Shown here: positions 43,655 through 51,952 of the stretch, one piece after another | Position numbering within the stretch: the stretch's first letter is position 1 | Layout: each line of letters opens with the position of its first letter | DNA from: Roseburia sp. | GTDB lineage: Bacteria; Bacillota; Clostridia; Lachnospirales; Lachnospiraceae | DNA length: 64,000 nt | Direction: 5' to 3' | Assembly (NCBI GenBank): GCA_023664265.1 | Contig: JAMPFV010000011.1 | Location: 1 to 64,000, forward strand | Position numbers and translations under genes: made by a program | The notes under the pieces: model-generated | Seen by the model: only the letters and a program-made list of their open reading frames with translations | The model's database searches: none | What the model was told of the DNA's origin: nothing

Positions 43655-45046
43655 TTATTTCATGGAGCTGAACGTCCTCTCTCCCTTTCCGAGCCTCCGA
43701 AACAGCCGCGTCAGCACAATCACCGCCGTAACCGCCAGCACAAGCTCCGCGACAAACTGCGAATAGGCAAGCCCGTACAGCGGAAACAGCGCATTCAGCA
43801 CATAGAGCGCGGGAATCTCAAGAACCACCTTGCGCATAACGGCAAAGACCAGCGCGTGCTTTCCCATGCCGACCGCCTGAAAGACGCCGACTGCCAGAAA
43901 ATCCATACACAGAAACGGCAGCCCGATGCAAAAGCCCCGAAGAAACCGCGTCCCGTACGCGATAATCGCCTCATTATCCATAAACGCGCGCACGACAGCC
44001 CCCGCCCCGATATAATAGAACAGCACTGCCGCCGTGATAAAACCAAGGCTCACCTTCCCCGCAAACCAGAAGCCGCTCTTCATGCGCTTGTAGTTCCCGC
44101 TCGCGTAATTATAGCTGACCAGCGGCATAATCCCCTGTGAAATCCCCATGCTGATCTGCATCGGCACCATGTTGATCTTCTGGGTAATCCCCATCGCCGC
44201 AACTGCGTCCGCGCCAAAGTCCGCGGTAAAATTGTTGAGTATCGTCATCCCCGTCACATTCAGCAGATTCTGAATCGATGCGGGAATGCCCACCGCGCAG
44301 ACGCCGAACACAATCGCACCGCGCAGACAGAACTTGTCAGGGCGGATGCACACATAGGTATTTCCCCGCTTCCTGTACAGAAGCACAAAGAAATACGCGC
44401 AGGCCGCACAGTTCGACAGAAACGTCGCCAGCCCCGCGCCCGCCGCGCCCATATTGAAGAACTGCGGCAGAATGAAAATCGGATCCAGCACGATATTGAG
44501 CAGACAGCCGCTCATCGTGCCCACGCTCGCGTGGAAGGACGCCCCCTCGGAGCGCACCATGTAGGCCAGCACCACATTCAGGATTGCGGGCGCCGCGCCA
44601 AACGTCACCGTCCATTTCATATATTCCGCCGTTGCCGCCGCCGTCAGCTCATCCGCGCCAAGCAGCGCCAGCAGCGGCGTTTTCCCGACAGTGCACGCCA
44701 CGGAAAACAGGACGCCGCAGAAGAGCGCACAATAAAAGCCAAAGGCCGAGCTTCTGTATACCGTGTCGTAATCCCGCCGCCCGAGGGCGCGGCTCATCAT
44801 GCTTGAGCTGCCCACGCCGAACAGGTTGTTGACCGCGTTAAACGCCAACAGCACCGGCCCCGCCAGCGTCACCGCCGCATTCTGTATCGGGTCGTTGAGT
44901 ATCCCGACAAAATAGGTGTCCGCAAGATTGTAGAGCACCATGACTAACGAACTGATCACCGTGGGGACACACAGCGTCGCCACCGCCTTCGGGATTGCCG
45001 TCGTCTCAAAAAGCGCCGTTGAGTTCCCCTTTTTTGTCTCTCCCAT
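43655..45046 (-). CDS. MATE family efflux transporter
   Basis: A 463-residue membrane protein with twelve hydrophobic segments in two similar halves. The N-terminal half has VLYNLADTYFVGILNDP and VNNLFGVGSSSMMSRALG, typical of the DinF/NorM-like MATE group, and the second half repeats the pattern with MTILNNFTADFGADAVAAMG and MGISQGIMPLVSYNYASGN. These pumps export cationic drugs or metabolites using Na+ or H+ gradients. The substrate cannot be assigned. It follows the CPBP protease gene by 38 bases. Confidence 0.92.
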   Translation of the reverse strand: MGETKKGNSTALFETTAIPKAVATLCVPTVISSLVMVLYNLADTYFVGILNDPIQNAAVTLAGPVLLAFNAVNNLFGVGSSSMMSRALGRRDYDTVYRSSAFGFYCALFCGVLFSVACTVGKTPLLALLGADELTAAATAEYMKWTVTFGAAPAILNVVLAYMVRSEGASFHASVGTMSGCLLNIVLDPIFILPQFFNMGAAGAGLATFLSNCAACAYFFVLLYRKRGNTYVCIRPDKFCLRGAIVFGVCAVGIPASIQNLLNVTGMTILNNFTADFGADAVAAMGITQKINMVPMQISMGISQGIMPLVSYNYASGNYKRMKSGFWFAGKVSLGFITAAVLFYYIGAGAVVRAFMDNEAIIAYGTRFLRGFCIGLPFLCMDFLAVGVFQAVGMGKHALVFAVMRKVVLEIPALYVLNALFPLYGLAYSQFVAELVLAVTAVIVLTRLFRRLGKGERTFSSMK

Positions 45047-45084
45047 TCTCTACCATGCCTTTCTTATCCGCACTTATTTCACAC

Positions 45085-46116
45085 TCAATCCCGCACCTGT
45101 CCCTGCGCATCCAAGCGCTTCCGAACGTCTCCGCGCTTTCCCAGAAGCCATACCAGCCCCGCGCACAGCAGCGGCATCAGCACACAGCAAATCCCCGACT
45201 GAAAGAACGGGGGAAGCAGCGCCACCACCGAGGACATCAGGTTATAAAACATATGCATATAGATGCTTGGCAGCACCGAGCGGCACTTGACCGCCGTATA
45301 CCCCAGCGCCGCGCCCACAGGGAGCACATAAATCCCCTGCACCCAGTTCATATGAAAGACGCCAAACAAAACCGCCTGTATGATAATCACCGCGGGAACG
45401 GAAAAATACTTTTGCAGCCTGCGCAGTATCAGCCCTCTCATCAGACACTCCTCGCCGATTGGCGCGGCCAGCACCGTCGCAGCCAGAATGATGATCGTGT
45501 CTCCGCCCAGCGCGAGATCCATCATATCCTCATACTCCTGCATTGTATTCGGACTGACTGTGGAAATCGCCGCCGTTATGATTACCGCGAGATAATAAAG
45601 CCCAAACGCCGCGACGGATATCATCAGGAACACCCGCGCCCTGAGCGCCCTCTCCCGAAAGAAAGCCCTGTCCGCCGCCGTCCGCTTCCTTCCCCACAGC
45701 AGCCAATAAAAGAACGCTGCCGGAACCGCCGGAGCAATCACCGTAACCGCCGTCAACAGCGACATCATTTCCGAATCCGTGGCAACAGCCCGCATCGCAA
45801 ATATCATCGCGTCATTCAGATCCACGCCTCTCTCCTGCGCGATCCGCACGCACAGTCCCACCAGAAACACGACGCCGGCCGCAAGCTGCATCCCAAGATA
45901 CGCTGCAAGCAGCAGAACGCTCACCCCGACACCCGCAAAGATTTTCTTCGCCCACCCCGCGGGCCTTTTCGCCCCGTCCTTTTCTCCGATCTCCGCCACA
46001 GCGCGCTCCGTCTCTCCGAAAGTCTCCTGCGCTCCCAATTCATCCTGCAAATCCAAATTCTGCTGCGGTGTAGGGTTTTGCTGCCTGCGCCCGCTGAATA
46101 CACCTTCCTCTTCCAT
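45085..46116 (-). CDS. CPBP family intramembrane metalloprotease
   Basis: A 343-residue membrane protein. The first 60 residues are polar and cytoplasmic. About eight hydrophobic segments follow. The conserved EExxxR motif appears as GEECLMRG, the second motif as FGVFHMNWVQG and the third as MHMFYNLMSS, so the active site of ABI/CPBP (Rce1-like) proteases is complete. Members process peptides or give bacteriocin immunity in Firmicutes; the target is unknown. ATG 46116 fits the GGAGG site better than ATG 46122, which overlaps the upstream gene stop. Confidence 0.9.
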   Translation of the reverse strand: MEEEGVFSGRRQQNPTPQQNLDLQDELGAQETFGETERAVAEIGEKDGAKRPAGWAKKIFAGVGVSVLLLAAYLGMQLAAGVVFLVGLCVRIAQERGVDLNDAMIFAMRAVATDSEMMSLLTAVTVIAPAVPAAFFYWLLWGRKRTAADRAFFRERALRARVFLMISVAAFGLYYLAVIITAAISTVSPNTMQEYEDMMDLALGGDTIIILAATVLAAPIGEECLMRGLILRRLQKYFSVPAVIIIQAVLFGVFHMNWVQGIYVLPVGAALGYTAVKCRSVLPSIYMHMFYNLMSSVVALLPPFFQSGICCVLMPLLCAGLVWLLGKRGDVRKRLDAQGQVRD

Positions 46117-46118
46117 CC

Positions 46119-48488
46119 TCATCCTCCATTTTCACGGTTCTTTTCTCTGCTCTCCCTGTCCGCCCAATCCTGAAGCGCCTTGTAATAAAGCGCAAGCGGG
46201 ATAAAGCTCTGCGCGAAATTCTTCGTGCTTCCGCTTCCGACAACGACCGCATCCCCGCAGATCGTCTTTTTGCCAAGGCTTCCGCCCGCGGTATCGCGCA
46301 CCGCCCTTTGAAAGGTCTGCTCCCCATAGCGCAGATAGTTCCCGTCTCCGGTAAGCTCATAGGCAATTGCCAGCGCCTCCAGCAGGAGCGTATTCCCGCC
46401 AAGGCGGTTCAGGCTCGGCAGCTCCTTGTACTCAAACAGCCCCGTCCGCTCCATATAGCAGTTCTCGATCAGATCCTCCACCGCCCGCAGCATCATCTGT
46501 CGGATATCCTCGCTCGGGAACTCCCTGTAATAGCGCATCACGCTTCCCAGCGCCACCGATATCATAAAGCCCACGCGGATTACCGTGTTATCCGTATAGG
46601 GGGCCAGCCACTCCCCGTACTGCTGCGCCCACTGCCGGAAGTCCTCCAAAATCCGCGCCGATTTGGAAAGCCATTTCGCGTCCCGCGTCTCGACATAGAG
46701 CGCCGTCAGGGAGCGCAGCGCCCAGCCCGTCTCGCGCGCGTTCAGCTCTCCCACCTTGGAATACATCGGCGTGTCCAGCAGCCGCAGCACGTTCTCGCCA
46801 ATCCCCAGCGCCGTCTCAAGCCCGCGCTCGTCCCCCGTAAAATGATAGTAATCCAGAAGCCCCTCGACCCATTGGTGCGAGCAGACCATCAGCTTCTCCT
46901 GAGGGATGACGTTCCCCTTGCAATGCCCGTTGGTGTGCTCCCACTGGCCGCCGACAAAGAGCGGATTGGCGCTGTAATGGCACACATCCACATCCATCCA
47001 ATGGCTTGCGGCCGCGATGGCATAATCCAGAAACCGCCTGATCCCCGTCCGCGCGTAAAGCAGCGCACAGGCGTGGGGAAAATCATACTCGTTGTTCGTC
47101 CACACCAAGTCTCCGCCGCCCCTGCCCTGCGTGGTATAGTTCATATCCGGCACATCGCCGAAATGCAGCATCCCGTAGGCTCTCGTGTGGCCGTCCGCCT
47201 TGGCGATAAACGCCTGCTCCACCGCCGCGTCCCGACTGTCGGAAAAAATATCCACATAAACGCCGGACTCTCTGTGCACCTCCGGCTTGACATACGGCCT
47301 GTCGGGCATCTGGTAGATCAGGCTTCTGTTGTCAAGCGCCGCCAGCGGCTCCTGCGCGCCGTGGAAATGCAGTAAAAACCGCTGTTCCCGCGACATGCCC
47401 GACTCCATGACCACCCTGCCGACGCCCTCGGGCACCAGCATCACCGATACGCCGTCCCCGTCCGCGCGCACCGCCTTGGGGAAATTCTGATACGCCTGAA
47501 AGACCGTCGCGCACACGCCGCCCTCCGCGTCCGTGCAGTCCGCAAAAAACGTCCCGTAAAACACCTCCGCAAAGTGCTCGTTCGACTCCCCTACCAGCCA
47601 ATCCGCGTCAATCGCCCTGCCCACCTGTGTACCGTGCGCGCCGATTTCAAAGCTTGTCTTATAGTTGGATGTCGCAACGCAGGTCCTCACGTCCGACACA
47701 GATGTCATTTTCTCTATCCCTGCAAGCTCCGAGAGTCCCTCCGCCGTGTAGGTCTCTCCCGCATTATCGGCGTTCAATCTATTTGTGACACTTGCGTCGT
47801 TTTTTCGTTTCAAATCAAACACCAGAGACGCCAACTGCAATGCCTCGTCCGTCGTGTTGATAATGCGGTAGGATACCTCTACCCACGGCTTGTCGGCATA
47901 CGCCGTGAGCTTCAGCTCAAAGTCAATCCGCTTTTCCTTTTCCCCGCTTCCCCTGTTGGCGCCGTCCGCTTTCAGAATCGTGCAGACCTCGCCCGTCTCC
48001 ACGATTTTCCACTCATGGATAACCGGCTCGTACGCGTTTCCGCCGCCGTCTTGCAGCAGCGGCCCGACAAACTGCTCCGCCGCGTAGCGGCGTCCCTCCG
48101 TCTCCAGCCATGAGAAAATATGGCTGCTGCCGTTTTGCACTTCAAAGGCAAGCGCTCCCGTATCCACCTGTATCCCATTCCCATCCGATACCACGCGCAT
48201 CGGTTCCTTTGCGGACGTTTTCTCCGAATCCAACTCACATTGCAACACCGCGCCCCTGTTCGCCGGCAAATCTGCCGCAAACCGCAGAAACAGGAACCGC
48301 ACCGAGCCGTCCTTATGTCTGGAGGTCACCTTCCTCTGTATCGGAAGCGGCCGCCCCTCCTGCAGCACCGCCACCCTGTCAGGGTTCGCAAGCGCCCCCT
48401 CCTTCAGCGGAATCCCGATACAGCAGGGCTCCGCATTTCTCGGATACCGATACAGCTTGTCAAAACAGATTTCAATTGTCTTTCCCAT
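46119..48488 (-). CDS. PL26 / YetA-like rhamnogalacturonan exolyase family protein
   Basis: A 789-residue protein. The N-terminal part (CCIGIPLKEGALANPDRVAV, RHKDGSVRFLFLRF) is the RIFT-barrel domain of the PcRGLX/YetA family. The long C-terminal part has the (alpha/alpha) barrel features (RRFLDYAIAAASHWMDVDVC, VCSHQWVEGLLDYYHFTGDE, ARETGWALRSLTALYVETRD). No signal peptide is seen, so it would act in the cytoplasm on imported pectin fragments. No pectin-utilisation genes are adjacent. ATG 48488 follows AAGGAGGAG. The exact substrate is inferred from the family. Confidence 0.75.
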   Translation of the reverse strand: MGKTIEICFDKLYRYPRNAEPCCIGIPLKEGALANPDRVAVLQEGRPLPIQRKVTSRHKDGSVRFLFLRFAADLPANRGAVLQCELDSEKTSAKEPMRVVSDGNGIQVDTGALAFEVQNGSSHIFSWLETEGRRYAAEQFVGPLLQDGGGNAYEPVIHEWKIVETGEVCTILKADGANRGSGEKEKRIDFELKLTAYADKPWVEVSYRIINTTDEALQLASLVFDLKRKNDASVTNRLNADNAGETYTAEGLSELAGIEKMTSVSDVRTCVATSNYKTSFEIGAHGTQVGRAIDADWLVGESNEHFAEVFYGTFFADCTDAEGGVCATVFQAYQNFPKAVRADGDGVSVMLVPEGVGRVVMESGMSREQRFLLHFHGAQEPLAALDNRSLIYQMPDRPYVKPEVHRESGVYVDIFSDSRDAAVEQAFIAKADGHTRAYGMLHFGDVPDMNYTTQGRGGGDLVWTNNEYDFPHACALLYARTGIRRFLDYAIAAASHWMDVDVCHYSANPLFVGGQWEHTNGHCKGNVIPQEKLMVCSHQWVEGLLDYYHFTGDERGLETALGIGENVLRLLDTPMYSKVGELNARETGWALRSLTALYVETRDAKWLSKSARILEDFRQWAQQYGEWLAPYTDNTVIRVGFMISVALGSVMRYYREFPSEDIRQMMLRAVEDLIENCYMERTGLFEYKELPSLNRLGGNTLLLEALAIAYELTGDGNYLRYGEQTFQRAVRDTAGGSLGKKTICGDAVVVGSGSTKNFAQSFIPLALYYKALQDWADRESREKNRENGG

Positions 48489-48617
48489 AGGCTCCTCCTT
48501 TTTCATTCATCATATCATTAAATCTCATTTGTTGTATACCATTTTATAAATTCTTTTCCTGATTCATTATCAATCGCACCGAAAACAGCTCAAAGTATTT
48601 CTGCGACATGTCTACAT

Positions 48618-48645
48618 AAAAAAATCGTCGCTCGCCAGCGACGAT
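48618..48645 (-). terminator. Intrinsic terminator after the second tiny ORF remnant
   Basis: ATCGTCGCT and AGCGACGAT pair around a 4-base loop and are followed on the minus strand by T residues. Confidence 0.85.
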
Positions 48646-48711
48646 TCAAAGGATTTTCCACGCGAGCGTTGCAAATTCTTTCCTAACCGCCACTACGATT
48701 GTCGCAATTTC
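48646..48711 (-). pseudogene. Truncated tiny ORF, copy 2
   Basis: Encodes EIATIVVAVRKEFATLAWKI then Leu and TGA, matching the end of copy 1 at 16 of 21 positions, with a 3-codon gap. An in-frame TAG directly precedes Glu, and the N-terminal half is missing. The terminator follows the stop immediately, as in copy 1. Confidence 0.5.
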
Positions 48712-48720
48712 CTATGGAAC

Positions 48721-48765
48721 AAAAAAGAAGCTCATTTGTGAGCCATTGCTTCACAAATGAGCTTC
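48721..48765 (-). terminator. Intrinsic terminator after the 48.8-kb gene
   Basis: A perfect 15-bp stem (48727-48741 with 48751-48765), 9-base loop and six T residues on the minus strand, beginning four bases past the stop of the next gene. Confidence 0.92.
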
Positions 48766-48769
48766 AAGA

Positions 48770-49384
48770 CTATACAGCTTTCTTCCCAAAGAATTCCGTC
48801 AGCCGTTTTCCTTTTAAAAATAAATCTCGGGCATTGATATTGGGGATATTCTTTAAAATATCACACACCTGCATACACATAAGCGCCCAATCCTTTTTTG
48901 AGTTCATAAATTCATCCCACGCTGATACGCCATCGCTTACTGTTGGTGTAATTCCATTCGCATCCGCCGTTTCTTTAAGCACCCGCAGCGTATGGTAAGA
49001 GCCAAAGGTACTCTCCGTGCCTTCCCCTATATAATCCGCGTAACTGCACAGCGCAAACATCTCCATTTGCGTAGCGCTGCTTGGGTTAATTTTGTTAATC
49101 TCCACGTTGTATACCTTATCTTCTCCATGCAGATTCGAGATAATCTGTACAACCGGATTGTCCGCTGTGGATTCTTCCGAAAGTTTTGATACCATTCCGT
49201 ATACAATGCTCTCTCCCTGCTCAGGCACCATTGTAAGCCCTAGAAACTCCCCCTCTGTGGACTTCTCAGCCAATGACATACTCGGTGGAAGCCCGACAGC
49301 AAACGGCTCTGCAGCTTCCCCATTTCTGTCTGTCCTTCCTACTCCTCCAAAAAAAGATGCCGCTGCTACGTTTGTGATTTGCAT
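48770..49384 (-). CDS. Protein of unknown function
   Basis: A 204-residue acidic soluble protein starting MQITNVAAASFFGGVGRTDR. The low-complexity lead with scattered Gly and the C-terminal FMNSKKDWALMCMQVCDILK give no known motif. Short leads of this type are common in Lachnospiraceae proteins that resemble flagellar-hook or DUF6033-like families, but I cannot place it. It has its own strong terminator, and three 11-bp direct repeats lie about 80 bases upstream of its start, suggesting regulated expression. Confidence 0.65.
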   Translation of the reverse strand: MQITNVAAASFFGGVGRTDRNGEAAEPFAVGLPPSMSLAEKSTEGEFLGLTMVPEQGESIVYGMVSKLSEESTADNPVVQIISNLHGEDKVYNVEINKINPSSATQMEMFALCSYADYIGEGTESTFGSYHTLRVLKETADANGITPTVSDGVSAWDEFMNSKKDWALMCMQVCDILKNIPNINARDLFLKGKRLTEFFGKKAV

Positions 49385-49462
49385 GAAAATACCCCCATTT
49401 CAAATGATCTTCATCCTGCGCAGGACTTAGTTTAACTATACTCTTAGTATTCCCTCTTGGGA

Positions 49463-49495
49463 AGTGACAATAGAGTGACAGGAGAGTGACAATTT
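49463..49495. repeat. Three tandem 11-bp repeats, possible regulator site
   Basis: AGTGACA begins at 49463, 49474 and 49485, exactly one helical turn apart. A TTCCC-TCTT-GGGAA dyad (49450-49463) overlaps the first. The site lies upstream of the 48.8-kb gene. Confidence 0.6.
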
Positions 49496-49510
49496 AAATC
49501 TCGCGGTCAA

Positions 49511-49867
49511 TCACAGCAATGTCAATTCGGCAAGCACTCCCTCTGCCTCCTCAATAATATCCGCCAATTGTTTGATTGCTTTTTGCTGTATCCTTTTGTA
49601 TGTTCGTTCAGAATATCCTTGCATTTGTCCATGCTTTTCCTCGTATTTTGCAATCACCCTATGCCACGGATTGCCTTGAATCAAATGCATTTCAATAATT
49701 TCGCGCTCCTCATTACTCAGGCTGCCTAAAGCATACTCAACAGAATCTATAACGGCACACAGCTTATCGTATTCCTCATCCGTTTTCTTCAAAGCCTCTA
49801 AAACCTCTTTTTTCGCATTCAACTTCTTTATCGATTTCAGCAGTATTTTCATATCCTCATCTGTCAT
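49511..49867 (-). CDS. ArpU-like / sigma-70 region-4-like regulator
   Basis: A 118-residue protein. The N-terminal half is helical. The C-terminal half, LGSLSNEEREIIEMHLIQGN followed by YSERTYKRIQQKAIKQL, has the helix-turn-helix spacing of sigma-70 region 4 and of phage late regulators of the ArpU/RinA type. It likely binds DNA or RNA polymerase. It is the last gene of the row with the small secreted protein, M56 peptidase and BlaI-like repressor (41-base gap), though it may be a leftover of phage origin. Confidence 0.6.
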   Translation of the reverse strand: MTDEDMKILLKSIKKLNAKKEVLEALKKTDEEYDKLCAVIDSVEYALGSLSNEEREIIEMHLIQGNPWHRVIAKYEEKHGQMQGYSERTYKRIQQKAIKQLADIIEEAEGVLAELTLL

Positions 49868-49908
49868 TTATATTCAATCCCCTCCTGTTAGAAAATTTTA
49901 TGATATAA

Positions 49909-50145
49909 CTACATATCAATCCAGTCTCTGTCAATCCAGCATCCCTTGGAGATATTCCATCTGCGATACTGTACTTTACCTCCTGCAATACGATATTTAA
50001 CCTCAATATTATCCGAATATGGAACAATGCCGCTCTTTTCGTTTGCCACCTCTATATTATACTGTTGCCGCACATCAAATCCTTTTATATCCGCAGATAA
50101 CATCAAAATATTAAAAAAACTTAATACGACTATAACGATTTTCAT
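49909..50145 (-). CDS. Small secreted protein of unknown function
   Basis: A 78-residue protein with an N-terminal signal peptide (MKIVIVVLSFFNILMLSA). The remaining 60 residues form a Tyr- and Trp-rich segment (EVKYRIAGGKVQYRRWNISK). No cysteine lipobox is seen. It overlaps the M56 peptidase gene by four bases (ATGA), so the two products are made together. It may be a ligand, substrate or inhibitor of the peptidase sensor. Confidence 0.65.
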   Translation of the reverse strand: MKIVIVVLSFFNILMLSADIKGFDVRQQYNIEVANEKSGIVPYSDNIEVKYRIAGGKVQYRRWNISKGCWIDRDWIDM

Positions 50146-51317
50146 TTTACAAACTCCTCTTCCGTTTTAAATCCCAACTCCAGCATCCTCAATGCCACTG
50201 CCTCATCAATATTTCCAACACATTTTTCTTCTCGTATCACCTCATATCCTGTTTCTTTTTTTCTCAAGAACGTTGTATTTGGGTCTATCATATAAACGTC
50301 TTCCCCATCAACAACATCCTCTACGGATGGATGAAAACAAGGGTGCAGCACAACCGCATAAGATGCCAAAAATATTCCCGTAAATGTTGCAAGAATAGCC
50401 GTCATATACATTTTACAACGCCGCTGCCGTCTCTTTGTCATTTTTTCACATTCGGATATATAACGAAACCTTTTTACAATCTGAGCCTTCTTATCCGTTC
50501 TATATAAAGCAATCTCATTTTTATGCATCCGCCTCCTCGCATTTTTATTGTTCTTTTCATACCGCACTGCATCAAGCAATACCGTCAAATATTGCACTTT
50601 CTCTTCATTTCCCATTGTTCCCGCCATTGCAAGGTCACATCTCAATTCCAATGCATTTTCAATGCAGGATGCAATCAAATAGGTTATAGGATTCCACCAA
50701 AAAACACACCGCAGAAGATTCGCAAATAGCTTTACCTCCGCATCGTGATGCAAGATATGTATATATTCATGCTTCATGGTATAATATAAGCATTGTTCCG
50801 TATACGGTCTTTCCGGCAAAAGAATTATGGAATGAACAATCCCCATTTCCAAGGGATACAAAAAAGGCGTCCTATAAATCTGAATTTTTCGTTTGTCTTG
50901 GTATTCTTTTTGCAGCTTATCTAATATCTCACATGCCGTTCCCTCATTCTCAAGGAAAAAAACAGACAGCATCCGACCAGACTGCCGATAATCCCTTATC
51001 AGTAAACACAGCTTCACAAACGCAATTATTCCCCATACACATAGAAGTACATGTTTTAGCAAAATGGTCTTCCCGATTATCTCTATGCAAAGAAAACGGC
51101 TAATCATATTGTAGGGATTTTCCAGTGAAATTGTCTTTGTTATTGGCAACTCTATAGGGAGAAGCATCCTAAGTGCACAGAAAATGTACACAACTATCAT
51201 GCAACTAACTCCCCAATACTGCATCGTACCCTTACACCTTTGCACAATATAAGCAAAAAGCACCATAACTATAGCCCACATAACCGACATTAATATAGAA
51301 TAAATTGTTATCTGCAT
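50142..51317 (-). CDS. BlaR1-like M56 membrane peptidase
   Basis: A 391-residue protein. Three or four membrane segments lie in the first 125 residues. The zinc motif HEYIH is near residue 186, followed by VFWWNPITYLIASCIENALE with the third ligand. One further membrane segment (MTAILATFTGIFLASYAVVL) precedes a short outer tail of about 65 residues. Unlike BlaR1/MecR1 the penicillin-binding sensor domain is absent. The probable role is a membrane protease that destroys the BlaI-like repressor after a signal. It starts 14 bases past the BlaI gene. Confidence 0.85.
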   Translation of the reverse strand: MQITIYSILMSVMWAIVMVLFAYIVQRCKGTMQYWGVSCMIVVYIFCALRMLLPIELPITKTISLENPYNMISRFLCIEIIGKTILLKHVLLCVWGIIAFVKLCLLIRDYRQSGRMLSVFFLENEGTACEILDKLQKEYQDKRKIQIYRTPFLYPLEMGIVHSIILLPERPYTEQCLYYTMKHEYIHILHHDAEVKLFANLLRCVFWWNPITYLIASCIENALELRCDLAMAGTMGNEEKVQYLTVLLDAVRYEKNNKNARRRMHKNEIALYRTDKKAQIVKRFRYISECEKMTKRRQRRCKMYMTAILATFTGIFLASYAVVLHPCFHPSVEDVVDGEDVYMIDPNTTFLRKKETGYEVIREEKCVGNIDEAVALRMLELGFKTEEEFVK

Positions 51318-51331
51318 TTGTGCTTACTCCC

Positions 51332-51751
51332 CTATTTCTCAGGCTGCGCCCGCAACCTGTCTATAATTTCCTGCAATGTCTCGATTACCTCCTGCCTTTC
51401 CTCCCCCTTCCCGCATTCTGTTTCCTTTACCAGCGCCATCGCAAGCTTTCCTATTGATTTTGCCTGTATTCCCTGCTTTATCAGGCATTGTGCCGCGTAC
51501 TCCTCCCGCGTCATACAAGGAATAAAGCGTCTTGCATACTGCGTCCGATAACGGATACTTCCACACTCTTTTATCAGTCCGACCATAAGCAGCTTATTAA
51601 TTGCCCTATGAACATATGTCGCGTTTTCCACAACATCATGCAGCCGTTCCCCAATATCTACGCTTGTCAATGCCTCTTCACTACGCCAAAGCAAATCCAT
51701 AACAGCCTGTTCCCGTTCTGTCAACTGGTATTTATTCTTAACATGCCTCAC
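51332..51751 (-). CDS. BlaI/MecI/CopY-family repressor
   Basis: A 139-residue winged-helix repressor. The N-terminal YQLTEREQAVMDLLWRSEEA and the recognition segment NATYVHRAINKLLMVGLIKE match the Penicillinase_R family. The C-terminal half is a dimerisation region. Start GTG 51751 has GGGAGG. Two dyads of the family type lie directly upstream. It should repress its own operon and be cleaved in the presence of the signal sensed by the M56 peptidase. No beta-lactamase gene is near. Confidence 0.88.
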   Translation of the reverse strand: MRHVKNKYQLTEREQAVMDLLWRSEEALTSVDIGERLHDVVENATYVHRAINKLLMVGLIKECGSIRYRTQYARRFIPCMTREEYAAQCLIKQGIQAKSIGKLAMALVKETECGKGEERQEVIETLQEIIDRLRAQPEK

Positions 51752-51784
51752 GTCTATTCCTCCCTAAATATCTGTTATTTTAAT

Positions 51785-51845
51785 TATTTACTTTTATTGT
51801 AAATACTTGATTTTAAATTATCACTGTTTACTTATTTTGTAAATA
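51785..51845 (-). promoter_or_regulatory. Two BlaI-type operators
   Basis: Operator 1 (51785-51805) is a perfect dyad TATTTAC-N7-GTAAATA; operator 2 (51825-51845) has the same arms with one change. Their starts are 40 bases apart. They lie upstream of the BlaI-like gene, where its promoter must be. Confidence 0.75.
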
Positions 51846-51893
51846 CTCTTTTGATTTTTATTTCTACTTATCCGCAAGCCCGCTAAATTATAT

Positions 51894-51921
51894 AACACTT
51901 TTCCACAAAATGTGGTATAAT
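51894..51921 (+). promoter_or_regulatory. Likely promoter of the hydrolase gene
   Basis: TATAAT (51916-51921) with a weak -35 near 51894. A CCACA-AAA-TGTGG dyad (51903-51915) touches the -10 and may be an operator. Confidence 0.5.
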
Positions 51922-51952
51922 GTCCGTGAGCAAAAACATCAAGGAGGTTTCC

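Noticed and set aside
49511-51751. Beta-lactam resistance operon
   Set aside because: Repressor and M56 peptidase are present, but there is no beta-lactamase or penicillin-binding sensor domain.
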